From NCBI RefSeq assembly GCF_002414005.1, contig NZ_DHYG01000052.1, positions 1 through 64,000 of the forward strand: 64,000 nucleotides of DNA, written 5' to 3'. The translations under genes and the position numbers were made by a program. The DNA comes from Psychrobacter sp. UBA5136. Its GTDB lineage: Bacteria > Pseudomonadota > Gammaproteobacteria > Pseudomonadales > Moraxellaceae. The notes beneath the pieces were generated by a model. That model saw only the letters and a program-made list of their open reading frames with translations, did not search any database and was not told the DNA's origin. Below, piece by piece: positions 9,538 to 18,892 of the stretch (positions are counted from its first letter, which is position 1; each line of letters begins with the position of its first letter).

Positions 9538-10503
9538 ATGATTATAGATATTATCGGTGATATTCACGGTTATGCAGACAAGCTGGTTGGGCTGCTAAAA
9601 CAGTTGGGCTATGTACATAACGGCAATCATTTTGTACCGCCGGCGGGTCATCGGGCACTATTTATCGGCGATTTGATTGACCGCGGAACGCAGCAGGTTG
9701 CTACGCTTGAGATTGTGTTTGCGATGCTAGATGCAGGCGTTGCCGATGCGGTGATGGGCAATCATGAATATAATGCCTTGGCTTTTGCCATGACGGACCC
9801 AAAAGAGCCTGAGCGCTATTTACGCTCGCATAGCGATGTGCACGTCCGCCAGCATGAAGCGTTTTTAGCCGAAGTACCGTTTGGCTCAGAGGCGCATCAA
9901 TACTGGCTACAGCGCTTTTATGAGATTCCGCTCTGGCTTGAGACTGATTACGCTTGTTTTGTACACGCTTGCTGGGATGTCGATAGCATGGCCGTCTTAA
10001 AGCCTTTGTTAACTGCTGATAACTGCTTAACGCCTGAAGCGGTGATTGCCACCTCACAAAAACATAGCCCCGCTTATGAAGCGCTTGAGCGCGTACTAAA
10101 AGGCGTGGAGACAGCATTACCAGATGGTTTGGTGATGGTTGATAAAGATGGTGCGGAGCGCTCGCAAGTACGCGTGCGCTGGTGGCTTGATGAGCTAAAT
10201 AAACGCACTATCCATGAGATAGCTCGGGCGCCAAAGTCAGGACTTGCGCAGATTCCAAACGATGCCATGGCCGAAAACATTGAATTTGCTCTTAAAACTC
10301 ATAAACCGGTATTCGTTGGTCATTATTGGCTCACTGGCAATCCTGAACCATTAAGCTCACAGGTGGTTTGCACCGATTATTCAGCAGCAGTGGATAGCGG
10401 CTATATGACCTGTTATCAGCTTGATACCGAGCAGCCATTACCACTAAAGGCCAGTAACTTTGTGCAATATCGCCATGATGAAGACGCAAGGAAAAATCTA
10501 TAA
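9538..10503 (+). CDS. Calcineurin-like (PPP-type) metallophosphoesterase
   Basis: 321 aa. The metal-binding motifs of the PPP/diadenosine-tetraphosphatase fold are present in order: GDIHG at 7-11, GDLIDRG at about 44-50, GNHE at about 75-78, then downstream histidines including VHACW and VGHYW. The enzyme is cytoplasmic, with no signal peptide. The substrate cannot be told from sequence; relatives include serine/threonine protein phosphatases and ApaH-type hydrolases. The ATG has only an A-rich weak ribosome site. It lies 98 bp upstream of purE on the same strand, so some read-through is possible; a weak hairpin (aagacc/ggtctt) sits between them. Confidence 0.85.
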   Translation: MIIDIIGDIHGYADKLVGLLKQLGYVHNGNHFVPPAGHRALFIGDLIDRGTQQVATLEIVFAMLDAGVADAVMGNHEYNALAFAMTDPKEPERYLRSHSDVHVRQHEAFLAEVPFGSEAHQYWLQRFYEIPLWLETDYACFVHACWDVDSMAVLKPLLTADNCLTPEAVIATSQKHSPAYEALERVLKGVETALPDGLVMVDKDGAERSQVRVRWWLDELNKRTIHEIARAPKSGLAQIPNDAMAENIEFALKTHKPVFVGHYWLTGNPEPLSSQVVCTDYSAAVDSGYMTCYQLDTEQPLPLKASNFVQYRHDEDARKNL

Positions 10504-10601
10504 AATAGCGTTATTTAGCTTGCTTTGGTATGAAACAGTAAACTTGGCTTTACGAAGACCGCAAAACTTTTGTATGATGGTCTTTTTGAGGATATCAAAG
10601 C

Positions 10602-11180
10602 ATGAGCACCACTTCCGCTACTGACAACCCTGCCAAACAAAACGCTGCTATCGACCAAAACGGTCCCATCACCTCCCCTGCGGGTCAGCCAAAAGTTGGC
10701 ATTATCATGGGTTCGCAGTCTGACTGGGCCACCATGAGCGCGGCGGCCCAGTTGCTTGCTGACTTTGATATCGCTTTTGACTGTGAAGTGGTATCCGCGC
10801 ATCGTACGCCCGATCGATTGTTTGATTATGCCAAAAGCGCTAAAGATAACGGCTTACAAGTGATTATCGCTGGCGCTGGCGGCGCGGCGCATCTGCCCGG
10901 TATGTGCGCCAGCCAAACGCCGCTGCCTGTGTTTGGCGTTCCAGTAAAATCATCGATGCTGAGTGGTTGGGATAGTCTGCTATCTATCGTACAAATGCCC
11001 AAAGGCGTGGCCGTTGGCACCTTAGCAATTGGTACTGCTGGCGCGTATAACGCCGCTCTCCTTGCCATTCAGGTGCTTGCCCTGCATGATGAGGCGCTTG
11101 CCACTAAGCTGGATAATCTACGCCAGTCGCAAACTGATACCATCCTTGCCAGCCCAACGCCCGGTATTATTAATTCATAA
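10602..11180 (+). CDS. purE: N5-carboxyaminoimidazole ribonucleotide mutase PurE
   Basis: Class I PurE, which converts N5-CAIR made by PurK to CAIR in de novo purine synthesis. The core starts at about residue 33 with the GIIMGSQSDW phosphate loop and continues with SAHRTPDRL, the GAGGAAHLPGM loop and PVFGVPVKSS. It carries a polar extension of about 30 residues at the N-terminus not found in E. coli PurE (169 aa); the ATG with GAGGATAT upstream supports the long form, and no internal start with a better site was seen. purK follows after a terminator, so the two are adjacent but not a tight operon. Confidence 0.95.
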   Translation: MSTTSATDNPAKQNAAIDQNGPITSPAGQPKVGIIMGSQSDWATMSAAAQLLADFDIAFDCEVVSAHRTPDRLFDYAKSAKDNGLQVIIAGAGGAAHLPGMCASQTPLPVFGVPVKSSMLSGWDSLLSIVQMPKGVAVGTLAIGTAGAYNAALLAIQVLALHDEALATKLDNLRQSQTDTILASPTPGIINS

Positions 11181-11309
11181 AACCCGTGGGCTTGCACCAT
11201 AAAACCTATAGACTTAGCGCTAACGTCTAGCAAACATTGCTAACATAAATAATCTTGCTATTAATGTTCTAAACTTGATATTTATAGCCAAATGAGTTTT
11301 ACTAAATAT

Positions 11310-11334
11310 AAGGTGCATACAGTGCACCTTTTCC
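11310..11334 (+). terminator. Terminator after purE
   Basis: Perfect 8-bp stem aaggtgca (11310-11317) / tgcacctt (11323-11330) with a 5-nt loop, followed by a T-rich run. It lies between purE and purK. Confidence 0.75.
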
Positions 11335-11420
11335 TATTTTTAATGCTGTCTTTTTAATATTGTGTTCTTAGAGATTCATACATCAATCCCCTTATTCATT
11401 TTAAATGTAAAGAGCCTGAC

Positions 11421-12779
11421 ATGACTACCGCAAACGCTTATCCTGTTACCCAAACCATTCGTACCATCGGTATTTTAGGCGGTGGTCAGCTTGGTATGAT
11501 GCTTGCCGAGGCTGCTCTGCCGCTCGGTTACCAGTGCGTGTTTTTAGAGGACAACGCCAACTGCCCTGCCAGTCTTTATGGAAAAGTTTTTTCTAGCGAG
11601 CAATTAGATGAATTTATCGCGGCAGCTGACGTCTTTACTTTAGAGTTTGAAAACACACCAACAGCGACTGTCGAGCAGTTGGCTAATTTATCAAAATCTG
11701 GCAACAAACAAGGTATGTTTCCGCCACCAATTGCCCTTGATATCGCCCAAGACCGCTTAAAAGAAAAGCAGATGTTTAATGAGCTTGATATCGCCACCGT
11801 GCCGTTTATGGCGGTTAGTTCTGAAGCTGAATTAACACAGGCTTGTGATGAGTTAGGTTTGCCGATTGTCCTTAAGACCAGTCGCGGCGGTTATGACGGT
11901 AAAGGTCAGTTTGTCATCAAAGAAGAAAACGATATCAAAGCCGCTTGGCAAGCGCTTAAAGATGCGGTTAGCGGTAAAGGCGCACTGACGTCCGCGCCTG
12001 CGCCATTAATCGCTGAGGGTTTTATTAACTTTAGCCGTGAAGTATCTATCATTGCCGTGCGCGCGCAAAACGGTCAAGTGCGCTGCTATGATTTGGTCGA
12101 AAACCATCATCACAACGGTATTTTGGCAAAAACCCGTGCGCCTGCCGTTGGTACCAGTCATTTATTTCAGCAAGCAACCGACGCGATTACTACGGTGATG
12201 AACCACTTAGGATATGTCGGTGTCATGGCGCTTGAGCTGTTTGTCAGTAAAGACGCTCGCGGTAACGACTATCTGCTCGCAAATGAAATCGCCCCGCGCG
12301 TCCATAACTCTGGACATTGGAGCATTGAAGGCGCTATCACCAGTCAGTTTGAAAATCACATTCGTGCGGTGGTGAATCTGCCACTGGGCGATACCGACAA
12401 CGTTCATCCAGCGATTATGCTCAACGTTTTAGGCCAGTATCCTGATATCAGCGCGGTATTAAGTATCGATGGCGCCCATTATCATAGCTACCACAAGGCC
12501 GAACGCGACGATCGTAAGATTGCGCATATTACCTTGATGCCAAATGACGTTGCAGATTTAGAGCCTGCCCTCGCTAAGCTGGTGGCTCTCTTGCCTAATA
12601 AAGTAGGTCTTGATAAAAAATTAGCGCCTACTATTACCGAGCATCAAGCAAAAACACTAGAGGAAGCAAACAGCACTGAACCCAATAGTGCTTTAGGAGA
12701 TGCTAATAGCAGTGTAAAAGATAGCTCAAAAGACGCTTTGAGAGAGGCGCTATTAAATACAGATAAGGCTCAGAAATAA
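11421..12779 (+). CDS. purK: N5-carboxyaminoimidazole ribonucleotide synthase PurK
   Basis: ATP-grasp enzyme that carboxylates AIR with bicarbonate to give N5-CAIR, the substrate of PurE. Visible features: an N-terminal IGILGGGQLGMML nucleotide-binding motif at about 17-29, the LEFENTP stretch, the ATP-grasp KTSRGGYDGKGQ loop, and the NEIAPRVHNSGHW motif of the active site. The last 50 or so residues, rich in Ala, Ser, Asn and Glu, extend past the normal PurK end (E. coli PurK 355 aa) and look disordered. The stop overlaps the next start as TAATG, so the YaiI-family gene is probably translationally coupled. Confidence 0.95.
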   Translation: MTTANAYPVTQTIRTIGILGGGQLGMMLAEAALPLGYQCVFLEDNANCPASLYGKVFSSEQLDEFIAAADVFTLEFENTPTATVEQLANLSKSGNKQGMFPPPIALDIAQDRLKEKQMFNELDIATVPFMAVSSEAELTQACDELGLPIVLKTSRGGYDGKGQFVIKEENDIKAAWQALKDAVSGKGALTSAPAPLIAEGFINFSREVSIIAVRAQNGQVRCYDLVENHHHNGILAKTRAPAVGTSHLFQQATDAITTVMNHLGYVGVMALELFVSKDARGNDYLLANEIAPRVHNSGHWSIEGAITSQFENHIRAVVNLPLGDTDNVHPAIMLNVLGQYPDISAVLSIDGAHYHSYHKAERDDRKIAHITLMPNDVADLEPALAKLVALLPNKVGLDKKLAPTITEHQAKTLEEANSTEPNSALGDANSSVKDSSKDALREALLNTDKAQK

Positions 12780-13228
12780 TGCAGATTTGGGTAGATGCCG
12801 ACTCAGTGCCACTGATAGCGAAAGATTTGATTATCAAAACCGCTGAGCGCACACAAACCACAGCGATATTTGTCGCCAATCAGCCCATCAAACTGCGTAA
12901 ATCACCGCTGCTTGTCATGACCGTGGTGCCCTCGGGGTTTGATAAGGCTGATGATTATATCGTCGAGCAAATCCAGCCAGGCGATTTAGCAATTACGAGC
13001 GATATACCTTTAGCCAATGATATTTTAGATAAAGGCGGCTTAGTGCTTACCACACGCGGCGTGGTCTATGATAAAAATAATATCAAGCAAAAACTTAATA
13101 TGCGTGATTTTATGGATACCATGCGCGGTACGGGCGTGCTTGAATTACAAGAAATGAGCGGACAAAAACCGTACGGCGACCGTGATAAAAAAGCCTTTGC
13201 CGACGGTCTTAATCGCTTGGTTCGTTAA
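12779..13228 (+). CDS. yaiI: YaiI/YqxD family protein (UPF0178, DUF188)
   Basis: 149-aa conserved protein of unknown function with the family hallmarks: IWVDADSVP at the N-terminus, VANQPI, the acidic ADDYIVE stretch, SDIPLAN, and the C-terminal GDRDKKAFADGLNRL. The fold is thought to be PIN-like, with acidic residues that could bind metal; that is family knowledge and not shown here. Its ATG overlaps the purK stop (TAATG). The last codons and the stop codon lie inside a 16-bp tandem duplication. Confidence 0.9.
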   Translation: MQIWVDADSVPLIAKDLIIKTAERTQTTAIFVANQPIKLRKSPLLVMTVVPSGFDKADDYIVEQIQPGDLAITSDIPLANDILDKGGLVLTTRGVVYDKNNIKQKLNMRDFMDTMRGTGVLELQEMSGQKPYGDRDKKAFADGLNRLVR

Positions 13229-13245
13229 TTGCTTGGTTCGTTAAT
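13214..13245. repeat. 16-bp tandem duplication over the yaiI stop codon
   Basis: Two adjacent copies of (c/t)gcttggttcgttaat at 13214-13229 and 13230-13245. The TAA stop lies in the first copy, so the duplication does not change the protein. Confidence 0.85.
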
Positions 13246-13508
13246 CGCTCACTTATTAAGCTGATAACTAACTTTCTAACTTTTTTATAAATCTCTTATT
13301 TTTATTTCTAAAGACTTTATAAACGGCAACCTTGCAAAGGGTATACACGCCATAACCAAATACTATGCAATTGGCACGCTTCATAACCAAGTATGCCAGC
13401 CATTCTTGTTACGCTATAGGCAGCTTTTAAAACCACAAGTTCTAGAACGATCAGTTTTTGAGCAGTAAGTTTTAAAAAACCATAACATATATAAGAATAG
13501 GAATAATA

Positions 13509-14147
13509 ATGAAAATTTTAGTGATAGGCGCCAGCGGCCGAGTGGGTTCTGATTTGGTTAAACAATTATTAGCTGATAACCATCAAGTGATAGGCACAAC
13601 CCGTCAAGATAACAAACTGTTTAGCGAGGACAATTATAGTCAGTTAGATTTAGACATTACGGCTGACAAAGACGCTATTCAACAACAAATCGAGCAAGAT
13701 ATCGATGCGGTTTATTTTGTTGCTGGCTCTGGCGGCAAAGATATTTTAGAAGTCGACTTACATGGCGCGGTTAAAACCATGCAAGCCGTAGAAGATAAAG
13801 GCATCAAACGCTATATCATGCTAAGCACGGTATTTTCTTTAGACACTAGCAAGTGGGAAAACCCTGGTATTGCGGATTTAAAAGAATACTATATTTGCAA
13901 ACACTACGCCGATCAGTGGTTGGTTAAGAACAGCAGCCTTGATTACACTATCGTTCAAGCAGGCGCCTTAAAAGAGCGTGCAGGTACGGGCAAAATCACC
14001 ATTAACGATGACAATGCGAGTGAAAACGCTATTGAAGATGTCGCTACCACATTGGCTGCAGTATTAAATGCTAAGAATACCAGTAAAAAAGTCTTTAGTA
14101 TCCATAACGGTGAAACTGCCATTAAAGAAGCCATCGAAAAATTGTAA
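13509..14147 (+). CDS. NAD(P)-binding SDR-like/NmrA-type oxidoreductase
   Basis: 212 aa with an N-terminal Rossmann motif GASGRVG (residues 7-13) and a conserved YxxxK-like segment YYICKHYADQW near 121-131. It resembles the atypical short-chain dehydrogenases of the YhfK/YwnB type (NAD(P)H-binding, often annotated as epimerase-like). Neither the substrate nor true catalytic activity can be inferred. The ATG has AGGAATAATA upstream. It is followed by an imperfect terminator hairpin and then palindromic element copy B. Confidence 0.85.
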   Translation: MKILVIGASGRVGSDLVKQLLADNHQVIGTTRQDNKLFSEDNYSQLDLDITADKDAIQQQIEQDIDAVYFVAGSGGKDILEVDLHGAVKTMQAVEDKGIKRYIMLSTVFSLDTSKWENPGIADLKEYYICKHYADQWLVKNSSLDYTIVQAGALKERAGTGKITINDDNASENAIEDVATTLAAVLNAKNTSKKVFSIHNGETAIKEAIEKL

Positions 14148-14211
14148 TACACAAAAGCTATAGTAAACAGCGTACAGCTTTATAGCATTGTGAAAAAAGT
14201 CGCAGAAATAG

Positions 14212-14247
14212 AAAAGCGCGTGAGCTGTCTGGTTTACGGGCTTTTTT
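14212..14247 (+). terminator. Terminator after NmrA-like gene
   Basis: Arms aaaagcgcgt (14212-14221) and acgggctttt (14236-14245) pair at 9 of 10 positions and are followed by TT(T)C. Confidence 0.6.
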
Positions 14248-14275
14248 CTTATGAATTTTTCGTCTAATTTTTAGC

Positions 14276-14413
14276 TATAGTGAGTGAAAAGTAATATCGA
14301 TACATCACGCACTGCTGATATCAATTTTTTTTGCTTGCTGTGCCTACGCAGACAGAGGCTACAAAAAATTGATATCAGCAATACCGTAGCGTTTTTAGGA
14401 TATTTTGACTATA
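14276..14413. repeat. Palindromic TATAGT element, copy B
   Basis: 138 bp from TATAGTGAGT (14276) to ACTATA (14413). It contains a perfect 16-bp outer arm pair, ctgatatcaatttttt / aaaaaattgatatcag, around the shared core TTGCTTGCTG...CAGAGGCTACAAAA. It sits between convergent genes (NmrA-like and epmA), where it could also act as a two-way terminator. Confidence 0.8.
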
Positions 14414-14445
14414 CGTCAAAATCTAGTAGCAGGCAAGCAACTAAA

Positions 14446-15471
14446 CTAAGCCAGACCACTTGGAAACGGCATGACTTCTTCTAAACTGCTAGCGCCCGTG
14501 ACAACCATCAGCAACCTATCAACCCCAACCGCGATACCGCTACAAGGCATTAAATCATCGGACGCCGCTAATAAGTGCTCATCGATTGGCATTTGCGGCA
14601 AGTGATGCTGCTTGCGCAATTGATTGTCTCGCTCAAAGCGCGCTCTTAACGCCTGCCCATCTGCCAGCTCATCATAAGCATTGGCAATCTCGATACCGTT
14701 AATATAAAGCTCAAAGCGCTTGGCAACCGTATTACCGTCTTTATCGACAGCCGTTTTTGCTAATGCCGCGGTCGCGGGCGGATATTCTATAATTAATGTT
14801 GGCAAATCGTGACCCAAGTTTGGCTCGACCGCATGACTAAACAATAAGTCCAGCCAGCTTTGCCGAATATCATCCTCATTATTGATGGCGCCATTTTCTG
14901 CACTATTAAAATCAAACCCTGTTAAACCCTTATCCTCTGCCACCGCTTGTAGCGCCGCAAGGCTGGCAGTCAGTGGATGAATGCCAACAAAATCCATAAA
15001 GGCATCGACATAGCGGTAGTGGCTTAGCACAATCGGATAACCGTAAAGCGCCTCCAATAGCTCGCCCAACTCAGCCGCCATATCATCTAGGCCATAATTC
15101 GGCTGATACCATTCAAGCATAGTAAATTCAATATTATGGCGCACGCCTATCTCATTATCACGAAATACCGGACAAATCTGATAAATGGGCACCTGCCAGC
15201 TGGCAAGTAGGCGCTTCATGGCAAACTCTGGCGATGTGTGCAGATAATAGGTACAAGGTTTATCTTGATAAGTGAGATGCGCGGCAACTGACTGCAAAAA
15301 GGTATCGGTATTACCCGCTTGTGAGAGCAATGGCGTCTGTACCTCGAGCACCTGACGCGCGGCAAAAAACTGCCGGATAGCACAGATAAATTGCGCGCGC
15401 TTTTGTGCCATCGCTACTGTCATCGTCGGCGCATAGCTGGGATTAAAAGAAAGATTATTTGCTTGGGTCAT
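14446..15471 (-). CDS. epmA: Elongation factor P lysine(34) beta-lysyltransferase EpmA (PoxA/GenX)
   Basis: Class II lysyl-tRNA synthetase paralogue without the anticodon domain that attaches beta-lysine to EF-P to relieve stalling at polyproline. 341 aa against 325 in E. coli. Class II motifs are visible: VLEVQTPLLSQAGNTDTFL (motif 1 region), YYLHTSPEFAMKRLL, FRDNEIGVRHNIEFTMLEWY (motif 2), and the C-terminal PCSGIAVGVDRLLMVVTG (motif 3). The partners efp and epmB are not in this window. The start ATG has no strong ribosome-binding site; MTVAMAQKR at residue 17 is an alternative start. It is convergent with the NmrA-like gene. Confidence 0.95.
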   Translation of the reverse strand: MTQANNLSFNPSYAPTMTVAMAQKRAQFICAIRQFFAARQVLEVQTPLLSQAGNTDTFLQSVAAHLTYQDKPCTYYLHTSPEFAMKRLLASWQVPIYQICPVFRDNEIGVRHNIEFTMLEWYQPNYGLDDMAAELGELLEALYGYPIVLSHYRYVDAFMDFVGIHPLTASLAALQAVAEDKGLTGFDFNSAENGAINNEDDIRQSWLDLLFSHAVEPNLGHDLPTLIIEYPPATAALAKTAVDKDGNTVAKRFELYINGIEIANAYDELADGQALRARFERDNQLRKQHHLPQMPIDEHLLAASDDLMPCSGIAVGVDRLLMVVTGASSLEEVMPFPSGLA

Positions 15472-15601
15472 TATTATTTACTGTAATTTGAAAAATGAAT
15501 TTTGAAGCGATATTTTGAGTTTTAAAGCTGACTATATTAGGCTCACTATAAGACCGAGCAGGGTGACTGGGATGAATTTTATTTCGAACCAACTTTATCT
15601 T

Positions 15602-16756
15602 TTAAAACTGCCATTCGCGGCGCAGATGATATTCTCGGCGCAACTGATCAAAGTCGGCGCCACTTACTTGCCCATCCGCTAACTTGTCTCGTAGCGAAGC
15701 ATCATCTGCCATGATGTCATAAAACTTCACCAGTCTCTCTGGATGCGCCTTTAGCTCAGACCATAAAAACATATTTAGCGGTAGTAATTGATGCATGGTT
15801 TGCACAGGGGTTACCGCCAAGTCCTCACAAAGCGCATCATAAATCATTTGCGTACCGCGCAGCTTACCCTCTAGCGTGTAGCCCGCGATATGCGGGGTGG
15901 CAATAGCAAGTTTAGATAATAAGCTTTCAGCAATCTTTGGCTCATGCTCAAACACATCGAGCACCACTTGCCGTCCAGTACGCGCAATATTTGCCTCTAA
16001 ATCGTGCGCACTAATGACGGGCCCGCGCGCGCTATTGATGAGCAAAGTGTCTGATGGCATCGCCTCTAATGCCTTTTTATCGATTAAATGCCGCGTTGGA
16101 TAATCGCTGCCGCTAGCATTAGTACTATGTTTTTTATCGGTCAACGGCACATGTAAGCTAATCACATTACTTTGGCTAAGCACCTGCGCAAAGCTGGCGT
16201 TATTGATGTTTGACGCCGGCAATAGCGGATCATATCCCAACACCTGCCAGCCCAAATCATAAGCGTATTGCGCAAGGGTGCTACCAATATTGCCCAGCCC
16301 GATAATGCCCAACGTTAATGGCGGCGTTGATGGCTGCCAATATTGCGGCCGCAAGGTTAAGATAGCCGTTAACACATACTGGGCAACCGAATGCTTACTG
16401 CAGCCTGCGGCATTGGCAAAGGTAATGTTGCGCGTTGCCAAATAATCCTGATCGACATGATCAGTGCCAATAGTCGCCGAACCCACGAACTGAACGCTGT
16501 TATTGTCTGCCAATAGCGCCTCGCCAACTGGCGTCACCGAGCGTATCAATAGCACGTCAGGCTGATATTCTGCAAGCAGCTGATCATTGATATCGCGTCC
16601 AGCAACGGCAATAATATTTACCGGACGCTGCGAACGCTGAGAGTCTTGCCCAAGCGTGAACGCATTAAAAAATTCATCAAGGCTGGCAATATTGCTATCA
16701 GCAACGATGGTAAGAGGACGCGTATTTTTATTGTTCGTAGTGCTCGCATTAGCCAT
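15602..16756 (-). CDS. pdxB: Erythronate-4-phosphate dehydrogenase PdxB
   Basis: D-2-hydroxyacid dehydrogenase that oxidises 4-phosphoerythronate in the DXP-dependent pyridoxal phosphate pathway. 384 aa, close to the E. coli length. Seen in order: the N-terminal substrate domain with RSVTPV and the FVGSATIGTDHVD segment, NAAGCSKHSVAQYV, the Rossmann motif GLGNIGSTL near 156-164, the catalytic Arg in NSARGPVI, Glu in the DVFEHEP segment, and the His in TPHIAGYTLEGKLRGT. A C-terminal dimerisation domain specific to PdxB follows. The ATG has AGGAAGA upstream. It shares its strand with epmA, 130 bp away. Confidence 0.95.
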   Translation of the reverse strand: MANASTTNNKNTRPLTIVADSNIASLDEFFNAFTLGQDSQRSQRPVNIIAVAGRDINDQLLAEYQPDVLLIRSVTPVGEALLADNNSVQFVGSATIGTDHVDQDYLATRNITFANAAGCSKHSVAQYVLTAILTLRPQYWQPSTPPLTLGIIGLGNIGSTLAQYAYDLGWQVLGYDPLLPASNINNASFAQVLSQSNVISLHVPLTDKKHSTNASGSDYPTRHLIDKKALEAMPSDTLLINSARGPVISAHDLEANIARTGRQVVLDVFEHEPKIAESLLSKLAIATPHIAGYTLEGKLRGTQMIYDALCEDLAVTPVQTMHQLLPLNMFLWSELKAHPERLVKFYDIMADDASLRDKLADGQVSGADFDQLRREYHLRREWQF

Positions 16757-16890
16757 CTTTACATCTTCCTATTATCAAAGGTTTATTATCCGTGATTGCA
16801 CGATTAGCAACGTGTATTTTTTCATAGCTTCAGTTTATTCTTGTTTAACTTTATTTTTGTTTAAATGGTTACTTAAATTAAGGATACGCG

Positions 16891-18045
16891 CTAATCAGCA
16901 GAAACGATGTTTTCGTCTGTATTTTGCTCAGTGACTTTAGATTGCAGCTGCGCGTCAGTAAGCATGCCTTCTTGCTGAGCGAATAACTCATTCTTATGCT
17001 GCGATATCCACTCGCGCCACACGGCAAGACCGATTGCCAATACCACAGGGCCGATAAATAGCCCTACAAAACCAAACGCCGTCAAACCGCCCAGTACGCC
17101 GATAAAAATAATGATAAAAGGAATTTTGGTCGCGCCACTAATAACGATAGGGCGGATAAGGTTGTCAACCCAGCTGATAACCAATATGCCCCACAGCGCC
17201 AAGCCAATCCCTTCTACGGTATGCCCTTGGCTTAATAACCAAATCGATACCCCGCCCCAAACAAATGGCGTGCCAAAGGGGATTAAAGCAATAATAAAAG
17301 TCACAATGGTGAGTAAAATAGGACTTGGGGCGCCAGCAAAATAGTAACCAACACCCGCAATCAGCGCCTGTGCTAAAGCGGTCAGGCCAATACCGTACAC
17401 CACCGCGCGCGTGGTCGTACCGACAGAATCAATATAACCATCAATACGATTACCAATGATATTGCGTAACGCTTGGCGGATTTGACGTACCAAACTTGTG
17501 CCATCGCGATAAAAGAAAAACAGCGTCATCAGCGCCATACCAAGCTTGGCAAGACCACTAAACACGACATCGAAAGCCACTTTGCCATAATACAGATGCG
17601 ACTGCACCCACAGACGAAAAGCCTCTAGCGTTCCCTCAGGGTTTTTGTTGATTCTCCACAGCATATCTTTGACTTGCTGACCGATCACAGGCAAATCCTT
17701 GATAGAGTCTGGCACGTCTAAATAGCCAACTTTGATGCGATAGATTAAATTGCTGATTAAACTTAGCGCTTCTTGCTGCAAGATAAAGACACCGACGACA
17801 ATCGGCAGACCTATTATAAGCGTGATGCTCACCGTCATAATAGCAGCGCTTAAGTTTGAGCTAAAGCGCACCCGCTGGTGAAAAAAATTATAAATAGGAA
17901 AGGTCACGTACGCTAAAATCGCTGCCCACAGCGCCGGTACAATAAAAAACTGTACAACTTGGAAACACAATACAATCAGCACCACCAGCAGAGTAATGGC
18001 CAATAAGCGCTGAATAATAAATTCTTTTGTCCAGTTTTCAATCAT
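16891..18045 (-). CDS. AI-2E family transporter (PerM-type membrane protein)
   Basis: 384-aa polytopic protein with about eight hydrophobic helices, the first three directly after the N-terminal MIENWTKEF. Family-typical features include the LAYVTFPIYN stretch, the central FFFYRDG motif, GIGLTALAQALIAGVGYYFAGAP and the loop PFGTPFVWGG. Members export varied small molecules or ions; the AI-2 name comes from TqsA and should not be taken as function. The cytoplasmic C-terminal tail is short and acidic. The start ATG has only a weak site upstream. No tight operon with pdxB (134 bp gap). Confidence 0.88.
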   Translation of the reverse strand: MIENWTKEFIIQRLLAITLLVVLIVLCFQVVQFFIVPALWAAILAYVTFPIYNFFHQRVRFSSNLSAAIMTVSITLIIGLPIVVGVFILQQEALSLISNLIYRIKVGYLDVPDSIKDLPVIGQQVKDMLWRINKNPEGTLEAFRLWVQSHLYYGKVAFDVVFSGLAKLGMALMTLFFFYRDGTSLVRQIRQALRNIIGNRIDGYIDSVGTTTRAVVYGIGLTALAQALIAGVGYYFAGAPSPILLTIVTFIIALIPFGTPFVWGGVSIWLLSQGHTVEGIGLALWGILVISWVDNLIRPIVISGATKIPFIIIFIGVLGGLTAFGFVGLFIGPVVLAIGLAVWREWISQHKNELFAQQEGMLTDAQLQSKVTEQNTDENIVSAD

Positions 18046-18892
18046 AGTGTATAAACCAAGAGCGGGCAGCAGAAAGCCCTTTTGGCTCTGCTGTAACGTT
18101 TATAAATAGGTGGAAAACAGTAACAGACCATGTCCGTCGCTGTATCCATTAGCGAGTGTTTAATATAGTAATTTTTGAGTAATAAGTTTTGGCTAATCAA
18201 TTTTAGACAAAGCGGCAAGTCTTCGTTATTTGGTTACAAATAGTAGGTTAAACCAAACCATAACAACGACTTATTATGCCTTAAAGTTAGCCAAATAAAT
18301 AAGGCTATGTTGTAATCTTTACTTACATTTATCTGTACGCCGCAGGCACGAATATTGATACGTCCTTTTAAAAATTATCGAGTAGAATTATTGCTTTAAA
18401 AGGATGGTCATTTATCGCCTTTTTATTGACGTCTGCTGTGATATCGCGCGCGCTAAATCACTGCTCAGTTCTATTCGTACGGACAATTGATGTTATACTA
18501 AAGAAATTAATTTGAGCGTTTAAATGCCGTTAAGTGGGTTTGATTTTATTTATTTTTATTGGAACCAGCCCCAGCATTTTTAAAATTATTTCTCGCAATC
18601 CTCATGTGTTACCCTACTCTAGACAGTCTGAAACACACACTTTTAGAGCGGCGCTGCACATTTTGCTATTGCCGATAAGCATGGCATAAATGCCTATTCA
18701 AGCGTTGCCTTCAGCATAGACTCCCTATTTAAGAGTCTGTTTTGAGAGCACAAATAAACAGAGCTTAGGTAAACAGAGCATAAATAAACACTGATATTTT
18801 GCGTTAATTTCACAAATTATTTTGATTTGGTTTTATTTGAAACCAAAATGGATTCAATACATTTAAACAACCTATTGATAGGAACAATAACA
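18046..18892. other. Divergent intergenic region upstream of nadE
   Basis: About 850 bp between the AI-2E gene and nadE. Seen: an imperfect hairpin agcagaaagcc/ggctctgct at about 18068-18093 in the leader of the minus-strand gene, a small hairpin agactc/gagtct near 18717-18737, and a short motif ataaacagagc repeated imperfectly about three times near 18750-18795. No gene recognised. Confidence 0.4.

Noticed and set aside
15530..15560. gactata and ctcactata motifs upstream of epmA as another palindromic element
   Set aside because: TATAGT-like ends are present but no core or paired arms lie between them.
18827..18892. TTG start extending NadE by 22 residues
   Set aside because: The extra residues are unlike the family and the ATG at 18893 has AGGA upstream.
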